Shown: positions 33,854 to 42,993 of the stretch, one piece after another
Position numbering within the stretch: the first letter of the stretch is position 1
Layout: each line of letters starts with the position of its first letter
Origin: Cristatella mucedo
Taxonomy: Eukaryota > Bryozoa > Phylactolaemata > Cristatellidae
Assembly (NCBI GenBank): GCA_009760855.2
Contig: WPIO01000037.1
Coordinates: forward strand, 604,001 to 668,000
Direction: 5' to 3'
DNA length: 64,000 bases
Made by a program: the position numbers and the translations under genes
Notes under the pieces: generated by a model
The model's database searches: none
Seen by the model: the letters and a program-made list of their open reading frames with translations, nothing else
What the model was told of the DNA's origin: nothing

Positions 33854-34600
33854 TCACTTGCAACTCCTCTCTAACAAAACTTCTTTTAACATCATTTACC
33901 CAATAACGCGACGGTTGTTCTTGCAATACCATTATTTTAACAATAGTATGTTTAGTTAAGCTCCACATCGCGTCTGTAGCTCTTCTTCTTTTTTCATCTT
34001 CTACTTCACCGGTTCTAGTAAATATCTAACAGTTGTTCCAAGTTCTAGCAACTTCTCTTGTTCTCCTACTTTACTATGGTATTTTTGCTTCTTTAGTTTT
34101 ACTATTTCTTTTTTTATTGCTTTAATAGGTTTTTCACCAGTTGCTTTTGTATTACTATTATTTAGAGAATCAATAATCTTTGGTAAATTATAAATCCACT
34201 CTTTGTTTCTAGTATAATCTCCTTAAATAATGTTTTCTAATTATTTTTCATAGTGTGCAATAAGCTCTCTCTCAGCTACTGTTCTATTTATTCTTTCAAC
34301 TAATGCAACATTCTTTTTACTTTTAACTTCTATAACACGTTTTTCCCGTCCTTTCTTTTCCTTAGCAAACTCTCCTTTAAACTCTGATCCAGGATCTACT
34401 GTTATCTTCTTTGGCCATTTCAAAGGTCCTTTACTATAAATATCTATTATTGATTGTATTACTTCTTTAGAAGACCTTGTTGTAAGTGGTTTTGAATCTT
34501 CATATCTACTAGCAACATAAATAACACTCAAAGCGTATTTATATCCAGAATCATTTGGCATTTATAAAATGTCTGCTTAAAGATTTTCATTAGGTTCAAC
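33843..34600 (-). pseudogene. Polinton integrase (retroviral-type, rve)
   Basis: DDE integrase that would insert the element into the host genome. Core frame 34561-34241 shows GYKYALSVIYVASRYEDSKP, SKGPLKWPKKITVDPGSEF and VALVERINRTVAERE: the second catalytic Asp (DPG) and the ERxNRT Glu are present, while the first Asp lies just upstream in a segment with two in-frame stops (an ADIL stretch at about 34575). Beyond a stop at 34241 the frame continues with Polinton C-terminal blocks (SLNNSNTKATGEKPIKAIKK, MWSLTKH, SFVREELQVI) to 33843, after at least one frame change. Non-functional. Confidence 0.87.
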
Positions 34601-34794
34601 AATAATAAAAAACCTTGTAGAATATTCTTAGGTCTTGGTTTGAATACTTGGCTTATATCTGAGTCAGGATTGAATTGGCCTTCTTTTTTCTTTCTTTTAG
34701 AGTTAAAAATGACATTCATAGAGAACGGAAATATTTTGTGACACGTGTTTAAATACATTAAATGAAACTTAATACCTTGAATCAGGTCATCCTT

Positions 34795-35120
34795 ATTGTA
34801 AACAACCAAAAAGAAAGAGACCAAAACAAAAGTATGAAATACCTTGCGATACCTGTGATTTAGATATGAATGAAACTGAATTTGATTCTAGTCTTTTACG
34901 ATATGATACAAGTATAATTTGTTCATATTGCAACACAAATTCTAGTACATTTAAAAAGAGAGACTAAATTATATTCATTAGTTAAGAAACACTTAAAAAA
35001 GGATGTTGTTCTACTTCATGTTTACATCATTGTCTAGACCATGAAGCTATTTGTGCTATTTCAAAACTATTCCCACTAGTTAAAGGTAAACGTAAAGCAA
35101 CTAAGTTAAAAGAGTTGATT
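34795..35120 (+). pseudogene. Cys-rich zinc-ribbon-like ORF(s) of the Polinton
   Basis: A plus-strand frame starting near PKRKRPKQKYEIPCDTC has two CxxC pairs (CDTC and CSYC), then a stop, then another Cys-rich stretch with CCSTSCLHHCLDHE. No clear ATG. The function may be nucleic-acid binding; this is inference from cysteine spacing. Confidence 0.35.
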
Positions 35121-35135
35121 GTTCTAATTGTTCAT

Positions 35136-36003
35136 TTATATTTCTCGAGAGGTTACATAACTAACCAAGAGGTTTACCTTTAAATTTCCAAGCTTTTCAA
35201 TGAAGCAAAAATGAGTAGATAATCTACTAAAATAAGCATAATATTTTAAGCCGACTCCACCACTCGGAGAAGTATTCATAGCTCTCATTTCACCAGATGC
35301 AACAGTTGTACCATTACTAGGCCTAAGAAATACACAATTAGATACTCCCACAACCATAACACTTAATATCATTATAGGTGATGCTGTATTTGTCCATGAA
35401 TAAGATGTTGATAGATTTATAATTGAATTCAATGCTTTAGGATTCATTGAGATTGATACTTCTTCTGTTATTTTTTTAACTGTTTTGTCTACATAAGATT
35501 TATTTGCAACATCACTAGGATTAACAGGATCTGCAACATTTTTTATTGAATTTCCATCCATTTCAATATTTGTTGTTGAAGGAAATGCTATTAGTGATAC
35601 ATCTTGTTTCATTTCCCATAAGTAACGCGATAATCATCATTTAATACAACTGGATTACCATTACCTGAATTCCAATAAGTAGATGTCACAGCATAACTAT
35701 TCATGTTTAAATCCCCTAACATCGTATCACCTGTTTTTTAAAATAATTATTTATTTGACTAACATGAACGCCATCACTATGATTTACCCCTGCACCAAGA
35801 TTTTTAATAGGTTTACCAGCAAGATTCAATGATGCTCCTGAATTAACAACAAAGTTTGCATCTGCATAAGATTTTGTTACTGCATCCCTAACAATTATTG
35901 GATCAGCCAAATTTATAACTCTATTTCCATTTGCAATAGGATCTGATAACATATATCCATTAATTTTAGAAACATAATCAGCTGAATTAAACTTTGCACT
36001 CAT
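35136..36003 (-). pseudogene. tail-fibre-like repeat gene (Polinton), frameshifted
   Basis: Starts at 36003. It has repeated units of the type NxxKIxNLADPxxxxDAVTKSYAD: NGNRVINLADPIIVRDAVTK, NLAGKPIKNLGAGVNHSDG, and MDGNSIKNVADPVNPSDVAN with KSYVD. Such units form shafts of phage-like fibres and are also present on the plus strand at 44-46 kb. A one-base change in an A run near 35740 and another frame change near 35620 break it. The C-terminal 100 residues (SYSWTNTASPIMIL) look like a beta-rich head. Confidence 0.65.
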
Positions 36004-36236
36004 CTATATAATTATTGATCAATACTTTACTTATTTCTAGAACTTCTCTAACTATTGGGACTATTCTTGCAAATCTACCATAATCTTCTTCTTCTACTAC
36101 TTGTATTTCTACTTTTTTATATAATATTTTATGCTAAAACCATGACTCTTTTTATATTTTCTATATATTTCCTATATTTATATTATATATATGACTTCTT
36201 TTTATATTTATATTTAAATTTTATTCTTTTTACATT

Positions 36237-36677
36237 TTAAAAACAACCATAATCAGAAATTATATCAAATTCAAAATCATAGTATTTCTCATCCTTAAGA
36301 AGTAACATAAATAGCGGTATTCTTATTGGCATGTCTCCAAGATTTATGTCATCAATATCAATAATATATAAAGATAAAGATTGCTCTAGAAATCCGTTTC
36401 TTCTTTCTATTTAATTCTTAAATGGATCAAATAAATCACAATCTAAACTAATCCATCTTATTCCCTTATTATCTTGCAATATCATTATATTCCATGCTTT
36501 ATAAATTCTAGTTAAATACATAGCTTTTTCTATTGCTTCATATCTTGTTCCACCAACATCGGAAGCGTCAAATGATCCTTGTTGATTTGAGTTGAAACCT
36601 AATATAACTCCAATTGAATTTATTACTCCAGAAGCATTGCTTCCAAGTAAAACAACATAATCTGGTGTTACTTGCAT
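36237..36677 (-). pseudogene. unknown Polinton gene with in-frame TAA
   Basis: The start at 36677 overlaps the previous stop as TAATG. The 88-codon frame begins MQVTPDYVVLLGSNASGV; after a TAA at 36411 the same frame stays open with coherent composition (ERRNGFLEQSLSLYIIDIDD) to 36237. Not recognised. It is probably part of the structural module with its neighbours. Confidence 0.5.
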
Positions 36678-37030
36678 TATAATATTTTACCTGTATCAAC
36701 ACTAAGTTTTATTCCACTACTATTTCTAGCATTAGAATTGTAAAAAGCGCTATTTTTAGCTAAGCCATTATTAAGAGCACCAATGATCTTACTGTTATCC
36801 TAATACCCTTGTGGAATTGTTATAGAGAAAGCTGATACACTTGTACGGTTTGGTTTATACCAAAGCATATCATTTACACCAGTAGTAACATTTGATATTG
36901 TTCTATTTAAATAAGTAAACTCTACTCTATGTAAACCAATTTTATTATAACCTGAAACATATCCAAGAATAATTGATGGAACTAATGTTTTTGATTCTGA
37001 ACTGCTTGCTCCAATTAATCTTATAGACAT
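36677..37030 (-). pseudogene. unknown Polinton gene with in-frame TAG
   Basis: MSIRLIGASSSESKTLVPSI and RVEFTYLNRTISNV suggest a beta-rich protein. An in-frame TAG lies at 36800, after which the frame continues (DNSKIIGALNNGLAKNSAFY) to a TAA that overlaps the next ATG. The surface or capsid-associated role is inferred from position only. Confidence 0.5.
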
Positions 37031-37039
37031 TTTCTTACA

Positions 37040-37384
37040 TTAAACTTCAAGAATGTCTATAACAACTGTAAGTTGTTGCGAACTAAAATCTAATACTTTT
37101 AAATTCTGATCAGTAACAGTAATTATGATATCAGAAATAGAATCGCTGGAAATATTAAGATATTCAATCGTATTTGGTTCATGTACCACTTTTTCCAATG
37201 GGTAGAAATTGAAAGTAAAACTTCTGAATATATGAGTTTCCTTTCCATTTATAAAAATTGTTCCACTAGCAACTATATTACAATTTATAAGTATAAGATT
37301 TAGATCAGAAACAAAAACTTCTTTTTTAAAAGTAAACTTATCAGTAGGTGTGCAAAACACTTTATTTGTTATACTTGGATACAT
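37040..37384 (-). CDS. unknown beta-rich Polinton protein, 114 aa
   Basis: Uninterrupted frame starting MYPSITNKVFCTPTDKFTFK. It alternates hydrophobic and polar residues (FVSDLNLILINCNIVASGTI), which suggests a beta sandwich. It lies in a co-directional block of minus-strand genes separated by a few bases, as in a viral structural cluster. It could be a minor capsid or penton-type protein; no family is recognised. Confidence 0.55.
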   Translation of the reverse strand: MYPSITNKVFCTPTDKFTFKKEVFVSDLNLILINCNIVASGTIFINGKETHIFRSFTFNFYPLEKVVHEPNTIEYLNISSDSISDIIITVTDQNLKVLDFSSQQLTVVIDILEV

Positions 37385-37387
37385 TGT

Positions 37388-37901
37388 TTAAAAGTTTTGA
37401 TCAGTTGTATAAGCAGAACTAGTAGAACAAAATATACTAGAAATACTAGATTTACTAGCAAGAAATTTCCGACCAACAGGCATTTTAATCAAAGAATTAG
37501 AAGTAGCAGTATCAACACCTAGTTCAAATTTATCTGTAGTTGCACCTGATTGTGTAATAGAGTTATGAATCATATCTACAATACCAATATTCATATAATC
37601 TGAGATTTCAGAATAAATTCCAGGTCTTATTATTATTGTTTGTTCTGATCCATCAGAAACTCTATCAACAAAAGTATTATTAGTATCTTTAATATTTCTA
37701 ATAGAGTTAATTCCAACAAACTTCTTAAAACAAATCTTAAAATATATTTCCTAATAAAGTTGGTTTGTCAATGTGAGTCTTAATATGATTAGTATTTCCA
37801 GTTATATTAAATACATATCCTTCTTTACTTGGTTGACTAGATTTTCTAATACTTTCAACACTTTCAAATATATCATCAACACTTTTCAATAAATCACTCA
37901 T
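37388..37901 (-). pseudogene. unknown Polinton gene, one frameshift
   Basis: The start at 37901 lies three bases after the upstream TAG. The frame begins MSDLLKSVDDIFESVESIRK and stops near 37750; the adjacent frame carries on (VGINSIRNIKDTNNTFVDRV, SIFCSTSSAYTTDQNF) to 37388. A single indel in an A/T run would explain it. Confidence 0.5.
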
Positions 37902-37903
37902 TT

Positions 37904-38455
37904 CTATATATCATATAAAAGTTTATTTATCTTTGAAACATAAGACTTTGGAACTTTTCTAGACCTAGCAAGATAATCAGCAGCAGCCTTAATAGAATTT
38001 ACAACTCCTTTATTTCCAGCTGCAAGTTTACGAATCCATTAATCTATCTTATCAAAAACTTCTTTTTCAAAGGGAATTACTTCTATTACTTGACATATTG
38101 CTTCTGGCTTAAACTTTGGTTTAAGATACCCCGACAATTTGTATTCTGCTTCTGTTCTTTTCTTCTTTGAATATACTTCTGAAAAGACACCAAAGAGAGC
38201 ACCATCAAATTGTCTTATCTTTTTTTCATAAAGATTTTTTTGTGTAGTATCTCTTACATTACCAGATACTTCGCCTTTAGTAACAAGTTCGAGAAGAATA
38301 TTTTCATCAGTCATTTGTTTAGGAGCAGCAGGAGCAATTGCGAGATGTTCGTCTTCTATTATTTCTCCTATTCTTGCTTTTTTTTTCCTCCTTCGTGTAC
38401 CTGTAGAAAGATTGACATTACGGTTGTCAGCAGTTTTCTTTCTGAAGCAAATCAA
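37904..38455 (-). pseudogene. unknown Lys-rich Polinton gene with in-frame TAA
   Basis: The frame begins MICFRKKTADNRNVN and is basic at its N-terminus (TRRRKKKAR). A TAA at 38039 separates it from a same-frame continuation (WIRKLAAGNKGVVNSIKAAA) ending at 37904. No family is recognised. Confidence 0.5.
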
Positions 38456-38459
38456 AAGA

Positions 38460-39178
38460 ATTTCTTATTTATGGATTAGCTGAGTAAGTCTTTGCTTGAT
38501 TTTCAATATTTGTCGCTTTTTTATATTTTCCTTCTTCAATGGCAGCAAATGACTTTTTTTACTATATTAGAAATATCTGTAGGTGCTTTTTTTTCTAATA
38601 CTTTTTTCATTTGTTGACTTTGCTCCATTTTAATCGCAAGTTTTGGTCTACATTTTTTTAGTTTATCAATAACAACATGGTAATGTATCTCCGTCAGTAG
38701 CTCCACAAAGTCATAAAGACCATGTGGGTGTTATGCAGGTGAGTTTTGCATAGCGCACTCACAGCCTAAGCGGCTTTCGGTGCGCATTCTGTAGCCAACA
38801 GACTTCGTCTCACGCAACAAAGAGAAAGTGGGAAGCATAGCAGAGTTAGGAGAGCAGTTGAGGTAGTGAGTAGCATGGAAGTAGCAGTTCAGGACCGCTG
38901 AAAAAGATGTGCCATAGTCGGCAGTTGGAGAGTAGATGTCGTTGCGTAAGAACATTACCTGAATTATCAGTTGATTTCTCTAATTCACGTTCATTCAATT
39001 CATGTTCTACTCGATCTCTTCAATTCTTTGTATTTCTTGACTGTTATTAAGTATAGTAGCAAGACGTAAACTTTCCAAGTTAGTAAGTTTATTTTTAAAT
39101 TCTAGTGCTTCTTGAACACTTCCTCTGTAAGGTTTGTTTTTACTTGCGTATAACTTTCCATTAATCATTCCTATATCT
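38460..39178 (-). pseudogene. unknown coiled-coil-like Polinton gene split by a repeat insertion
   Basis: The part before the insertion begins MINGKLYASKNKPYRGSVQE and includes RLATILNNSQEIQRI, then a frame change. After the 38678-38950 insertion the coding sense resumes (KLKKCRPKLAIKMEQSQQMK and, after an A-run shift, SFAAIEEGKYKKATNIENQA). Charged, helical composition. Function unknown. Confidence 0.45.
38678..38950 (-). mobile_element. ATTAC-tailed repeat (family C), copy 2, inside the Polinton
   Basis: About 273 bp, closely matching the copy at 27.8 kb. Flanked by AACAT on both sides (38673-38677 and 38951-38955), a likely target-site duplication. It interrupts a Polinton gene. Confidence 0.85.
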
Positions 39179-39870
39179 ATTAAGGATTAAAAATAGTTAT
39201 TAATTGTTGTCCTGTACTATCAACTGACCAAAATCTTCCTTCTAATTCAGTTTTAGTTAAGTCAATAACACAATATCTAAATCTATTTCTAGTACAAGAG
39301 TTAACCCATTTTTTAAACTGTCTCTTATCTATATCATCAACATATGCATCACAAATACATTCAATATATGTATTATATGTATATGTATTATATATTTTGT
39401 TTAAAGATTATAATCATTTTTATATTGTTTCTTATTTCTCGTCTATGAATATTAGTAAATCCTTGAGCAAGATAAAATATTTTCAATCCTTTATGCCTTC
39501 CACAAGTAAAGTAGTCTAAGATTTTTGATTGATCCTTTGTCATCAAATCACCTAGTACAACAACATTCTTACAATTCTTGTAAGAACCAACTTCAGGCAT
39601 TGCATCAACACCATCAACCCAAACATAAGAACGATTTTCTTTAGTCATTGACATAAGTCCACGATATAACTTTTGATTTAAACTTGAAGCAATAATTGTG
39701 CAAGTATCTTAATTTAGAATACCATAAAATATTCAATTCATCACTAACTGTGATTTACCTGTACCACTTTGTCCAAGTACTAATGCTCTAATAGGAACTT
39801 TAGGCAATGGTTCTTTATGTCAAGTATCAACATCCTGCCCAAAATTAAAAGCTCAAACTCTTAACGACAT
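39179..39870 (-). pseudogene. A32-type genome-packaging ATPase (FtsK/HerA superfamily)
   Basis: Would pump the viral DNA into capsids. On the minus strand the frame starts at 39870. It contains Walker A VLGQSGTGKS (about 39750), the Walker B-like segment YVWVDGVDAM, then VVVLGDLMTKDQSKILDYFT, CGRHKGLKIFYLAQGF and RREIRNNIKMIIIF, the usual A32 order (GRH and QxF/Y motifs). The C-terminal part (KKWVNSCTRNRFRYCVIDLT) is in another frame after a TA-rich slip near 39400. Three TGA and one TAA codon interrupt the first 70 codons. Confidence 0.85.
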
Positions 39871-39890
39871 TTTTCTATATTATATTAGGT

Positions 39891-40229
39891 ATGGAAATTT
39901 ATTGTGTTAAGTATAAAAAACCAACTGATACAATTCATGAAGAATATGTTGAAGTAGATAGTACAAAAAGATTAAGAGGAATGGTACAAGGTGTTTGAAC
40001 TATTTGTGGAAGTAAACAGTCAATATTTGTTAAACTAAGAAGAACACCAGTTACAGTTGGAGAAGGTGTATTAACACATGGTAAGAAACATGATACAGGA
40101 GTTTTATCACATGGCAAGAAAGGAACAGGAGTTTTATCTCAAGGAAAGAAACTTGGTTCTTGTATAGAAGAAAAGCAACAAATACTTGCTAAATTAAAAA
40201 AGACTATCGACAAACTAAAGACAAGGTAA
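39891..40229 (+). pseudogene. DUF5679-like zinc-ribbon protein
   Basis: Starts MEIYCVKYKKPTDTIHEEYV; further on RLRGMVQGV and ICGSKQSIFVK. Small proteins with a YCVKC...G-x-C-x-x-CG pattern are common in Polintons, adintoviruses and giant viruses. Here the second Cys of the first pair is Tyr, and a TGA stands where the first Cys of the second pair is expected. The tail has Gly-Lys-Lys repeats (LTHGKKHDTGVLSHGKKGTG). Divergent from the ATPase, directly upstream of the protease. Confidence 0.65.
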
Positions 40230-40606
40230 AATCAACACCACTAACAGATCTAGGAATAAATAATTATATAACAGAATTAAATACAAAAAATTTTAAAGGT
40301 GTCTTTGCAAGAGATGAACTAACAAAACCTTTAGAAAATGAATGCTTTATTTGTAATACAGGAAAATCAGATCTTGCAATCTATCATTGGGTGGCACTTA
40401 AAATACAAGGTAAACATTGTTTTTACTTTGATTTATTCGGTGCTCCACCAATGCCAGAAGTAATAAATTATTTTGGTGTTATACCAAGCTTTCAAAAATT
40501 TATGCTACAAGAATACAATCAAACAGATTGTGGAAGAAGGTGCTTAATCTATCTAAAACTTATGCAAGAAACAGATTTTGGAACGACAATGCAATTATTA
40601 ATTTAA
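40190..40606 (+). CDS. adenain-like (Ulp1-type) cysteine protease
   Basis: A C5/Ulp1-fold protease that would mature capsid proteins. The visible catalytic set, in order, is His in IYHWVALK, Asp in CFYFDLFGAPP, and Cys in NQTDCGRRCLIYL with the preceding Gln. The frame is open from about 40190, but no ATG begins it and it overlaps the end of the zinc-ribbon ORF in another frame, so the start is lost or uncertain. Length (about 130 codons) is short compared with adenain (about 200), hence an N-terminally eroded copy. Confidence 0.82.
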
Positions 40607-40635
40607 TTTAAACGTTTTCTTTTCCATATATAAAA

Positions 40636-40817
40636 ATGGATAATAAAACATTTGCTGTACTTGAAAATTCTTATGTTTTCATCCCAAAAGGAAAAGCATC
40701 TGGTGCTCATATTGAAGAGAAAATTACTAAAGATTATAAACCTTACTTCAATGCACGGATCAATATCAGTGAAGATATGAGACCTGCGCGAGAAGATATT
40801 GTTAATAAAGTAAGTAT
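40636..40817 (+). CDS. unknown Polinton gene, 3' end replaced by SINE
   Basis: MDNKTFAVLENSYVFIPKGK opens a 63-codon frame, the last codons of which lie in SINE sequence. Removal of the SINE and one target duplication places its stop overlapping the next gene's ATG, as a compact viral gene pair. No family recognised; it lies between the protease and the core genes. Confidence 0.5.
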
Positions 40818-40958
40818 ATACAATTAATTTATATAGCGCCCCAAGAGAACTTAATCTCTATTCAGGCGCTTCACATATGCCTCGGGGCTCGAGCCCACGA
40901 CCTCAGTCAGACCTTGGTCGGAGCGAGCACCTTAACAGCTAGACCAAACCAGCTCGGC
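40818..40958 (-). mobile_element. SINE family A inside the Polinton
   Basis: Close to consensus: GCCGAGCTGGTTTGGTCTAG head, TCGTGGGCTCGAGCCCCGAG, AGAGATTAAGTTCTCTTGGG tail. AAGTAT target-site duplications at 40812-40817 and 40959-40964. Confidence 0.93.
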
Positions 40959-40970
40959 AAGTATGAAAGT

Positions 40971-41273
40971 ATGAAACTTGAATACAGTGGCTATGATTTG
41001 TCTAAACGATCAACTTTTGGTATAAGAATTGCTTTTAGTATTAAACCAAGTATATTCTTTGACCAAAAGAACAAACAACTAAAGTTTACTAGTATTGCTG
41101 ATGTAATTCAAAAACTTGGTAATGACTTTGGTATTACTGGTATTCTTGATGAAAGTTATGTAACTAAAGATAGACATAATTCTGAAGAGAGATTTAATAT
41201 TAGATTGAAATTAGATCAAGTTAAAGTTTATAGTGTTGGTAAACGAAGTAAATTAAATCCGGTTGATTATTAG
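40971..41273 (+). CDS. unknown Polinton protein, 100 aa
   Basis: Uninterrupted from MKLEYSGYDLSKRSTFGIRI to KLNPVDY and TAG. Mixed alpha/beta composition. It lies immediately downstream of a SINE insertion and is convergent with the core/PLA2 gene. No family is recognised. Confidence 0.5.
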   Translation: MKLEYSGYDLSKRSTFGIRIAFSIKPSIFFDQKNKQLKFTSIADVIQKLGNDFGITGILDESYVTKDRHNSEERFNIRLKLDQVKVYSVGKRSKLNPVDY

Positions 41274-41325
41274 ATACAAAAACAAAAACAGATAAAACAA
41301 TAAGGAAAGACAAAAATTAGATTAA

Positions 41326-42057
41326 TTAAATGTTGTATATCTTTTTTCTAGTTATATCTAACATCTTATCAACGATTCCACGAGCATATATTTTTATCTT
41401 ATTTAAACTAGCAGGATTACTTACTTTATCTTTTAAGAAATCAGTTGCAAATGAATCACTCAACATTCCACAAATATCTAAACCAAGTTTTTCTTTTGTT
41501 GCCATGATTGCTGCGACGGTTTTTGCATCTTCACGCGCATAATTTGGTTGTCTAGGATCAAGAGCAATACGAGCAGCGGATTCAGCTAAAACTAAATCAG
41601 ATAAACTTTTTATTTCAGTTAGCTTAGGTTCAGACATAAAACTTGTCTCAGTATAAGCATGGTCATGGATCAGAGAACGCTTATCTAAATCATTTAACCC
41701 CTTCATAAGATTCATTCATTCTTTGAGTAAACTTCCACCTGGAAAAAATTCTGATTTTAATCCATTAGGAAGTTTCATGTGCATCTCACGATTACCAGTA
41801 AGTTTTTTGATAAAGTCTACGAGTCCTGAACCATATTTTTTATTTTTTTTTAGTTGTTTAAGACTGAGATTTAGTTGTAAGCCAGTATTTTTAGATTTCG
41901 TCTTTTCAATTCTTGCTAGTTAAGTTTTTGTAACAAGTATTGGAATAGTTCCAGATAGATCACTATTTCTTAATCTGATAGAAATTGGTTCTTTAGATTT
42001 ATGTATTTGATTTACTTGATGGTCTGGTAGAGTTAGTTTTGCTTCATGATAAGTCAT
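41326..42057 (-). pseudogene. Polinton core protein and phospholipase-A2-like protein
   Basis: The first part (from 42057) begins MTYHEAKLTLPDHQVNQIHK, then PISIRLRNSDLSG and, past a TAA at 41921, LQLNLSLKQLKKNKKYGSGL. This matches the layout of the small basic adenovirus-pX-like core protein of adintoviruses. After a TGA at 41716 the same frame continues from 41715 with LDKRSLIHDHAYTE, LVLAESAARIALD and MATKEKLGL: an HD pair like the PLA2 catalytic site of parvovirus-type and Polinton PLA2-like proteins. Family assignment is by pattern recognition. The two parts are in one frame with two nonsense codons. Confidence 0.65.
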
Positions 42058-42102
42058 TCTATATAAATTGAACTATTTTAAATAGTTGAAAAGTACTTTG
42101 TA

Positions 42103-42548
42103 GAAATGTCTTTTGATGAATTCAGAGAAAGAGTTATGGAATTATTTGATTTTAATGCATACACTGGAAAATTTACAAATAAAACTAATCGTGGTGGAAC
42201 TGCAAGAGTTGGAGAAGAATCTGGAACAATAAATAGTAAATGATATAGAGAAATAAAAATTGATGGAACAAAATATCAAGCACGTCGTTTTGCGAGGCTT
42301 ATAGTAAATAAAGAAACGCATATCTTTCAAATTGATCACGTCAACTCAAATAGGTCTGATAACAGAATTTCAAATCTAAGATTAGCTACTGCTGCAGAGA
42401 AATGTAGAAATGCAGGATTGAGAAAAAATAATAAATCTGGTTTTATAAGAGTTTATTGGCATAAAAGAGATAAGAAAGGGTGTGCATAAACACGAATAGA
42501 TGGAGCTAGATAAAGTCTTTGATATTTTGACAATGCCGAAGAAGCAGC
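42103..42548 (+). pseudogene. HNH endonuclease with AP2-like C-terminus
   Basis: MSFDEFRERVMELFDFNAYT, then GTKYQARRFARLIV, then the HNH core IFQIDHVNSNRSDNRISNLR (His of IDH, two Asn), then KSGFIRVYWHKRD and YFDNAEEAA of an AP2/NUMOD-type DNA-binding tail. This domain order is typical of phage and giant-virus homing-type endonucleases. A TGA at 42241 and three further stops in the tail inactivate it. The 3' end is replaced by a LINE tail at about 42549. Confidence 0.88.
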
Positions 42549-42895
42549 TGTAACTCCCTCCCGACCTGCGTCAGAACATCCCTTGATCGGACCACATTTA
42601 AAAAGAACTTAAAAACACCCCTATTTAAGACAGCATTTAGTGGGTCCCTGTGATTCGTCCTTGATGTGCTTATGCGTGCTGACACTGTGCATGCTGCCAC
42701 TAACCACATTTGCATGCTGACCCTGTGCATGTCACCCCTAATCATGTTATTCATTTTGCTTGTTTATCAAGCATGATTTTACTCACCGTTAAATTGCATT
42801 TCCCTTTGCAGCAAATGTAAAGCGCCTAGAGAGAGATTGAGTTCTCTGAGGGCGCTTTATCAAGTGCATTTTTATTATTATTACTATTACTAGAA
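42549..42895 (+). mobile_element. 5'-truncated CR1-like LINE inside the Polinton
   Basis: Begins in the last codons of LINE ORF2 (CCTCCCGACCTGCGTCAGAA) and carries the full 3' UTR, including the hairpin GCGCCTAGAGAGAGATTGAG and an (ATT)n tail. Confidence 0.92.
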
Positions 42896-42993
42896 AGCGA
42901 TCTGGAAGCTATACGCCTTCACTTGGAATTCGCACGATTAAACTTTATTTATACACTTACAGATGATAAGAAATTAGTTCGTTATACAGATTA

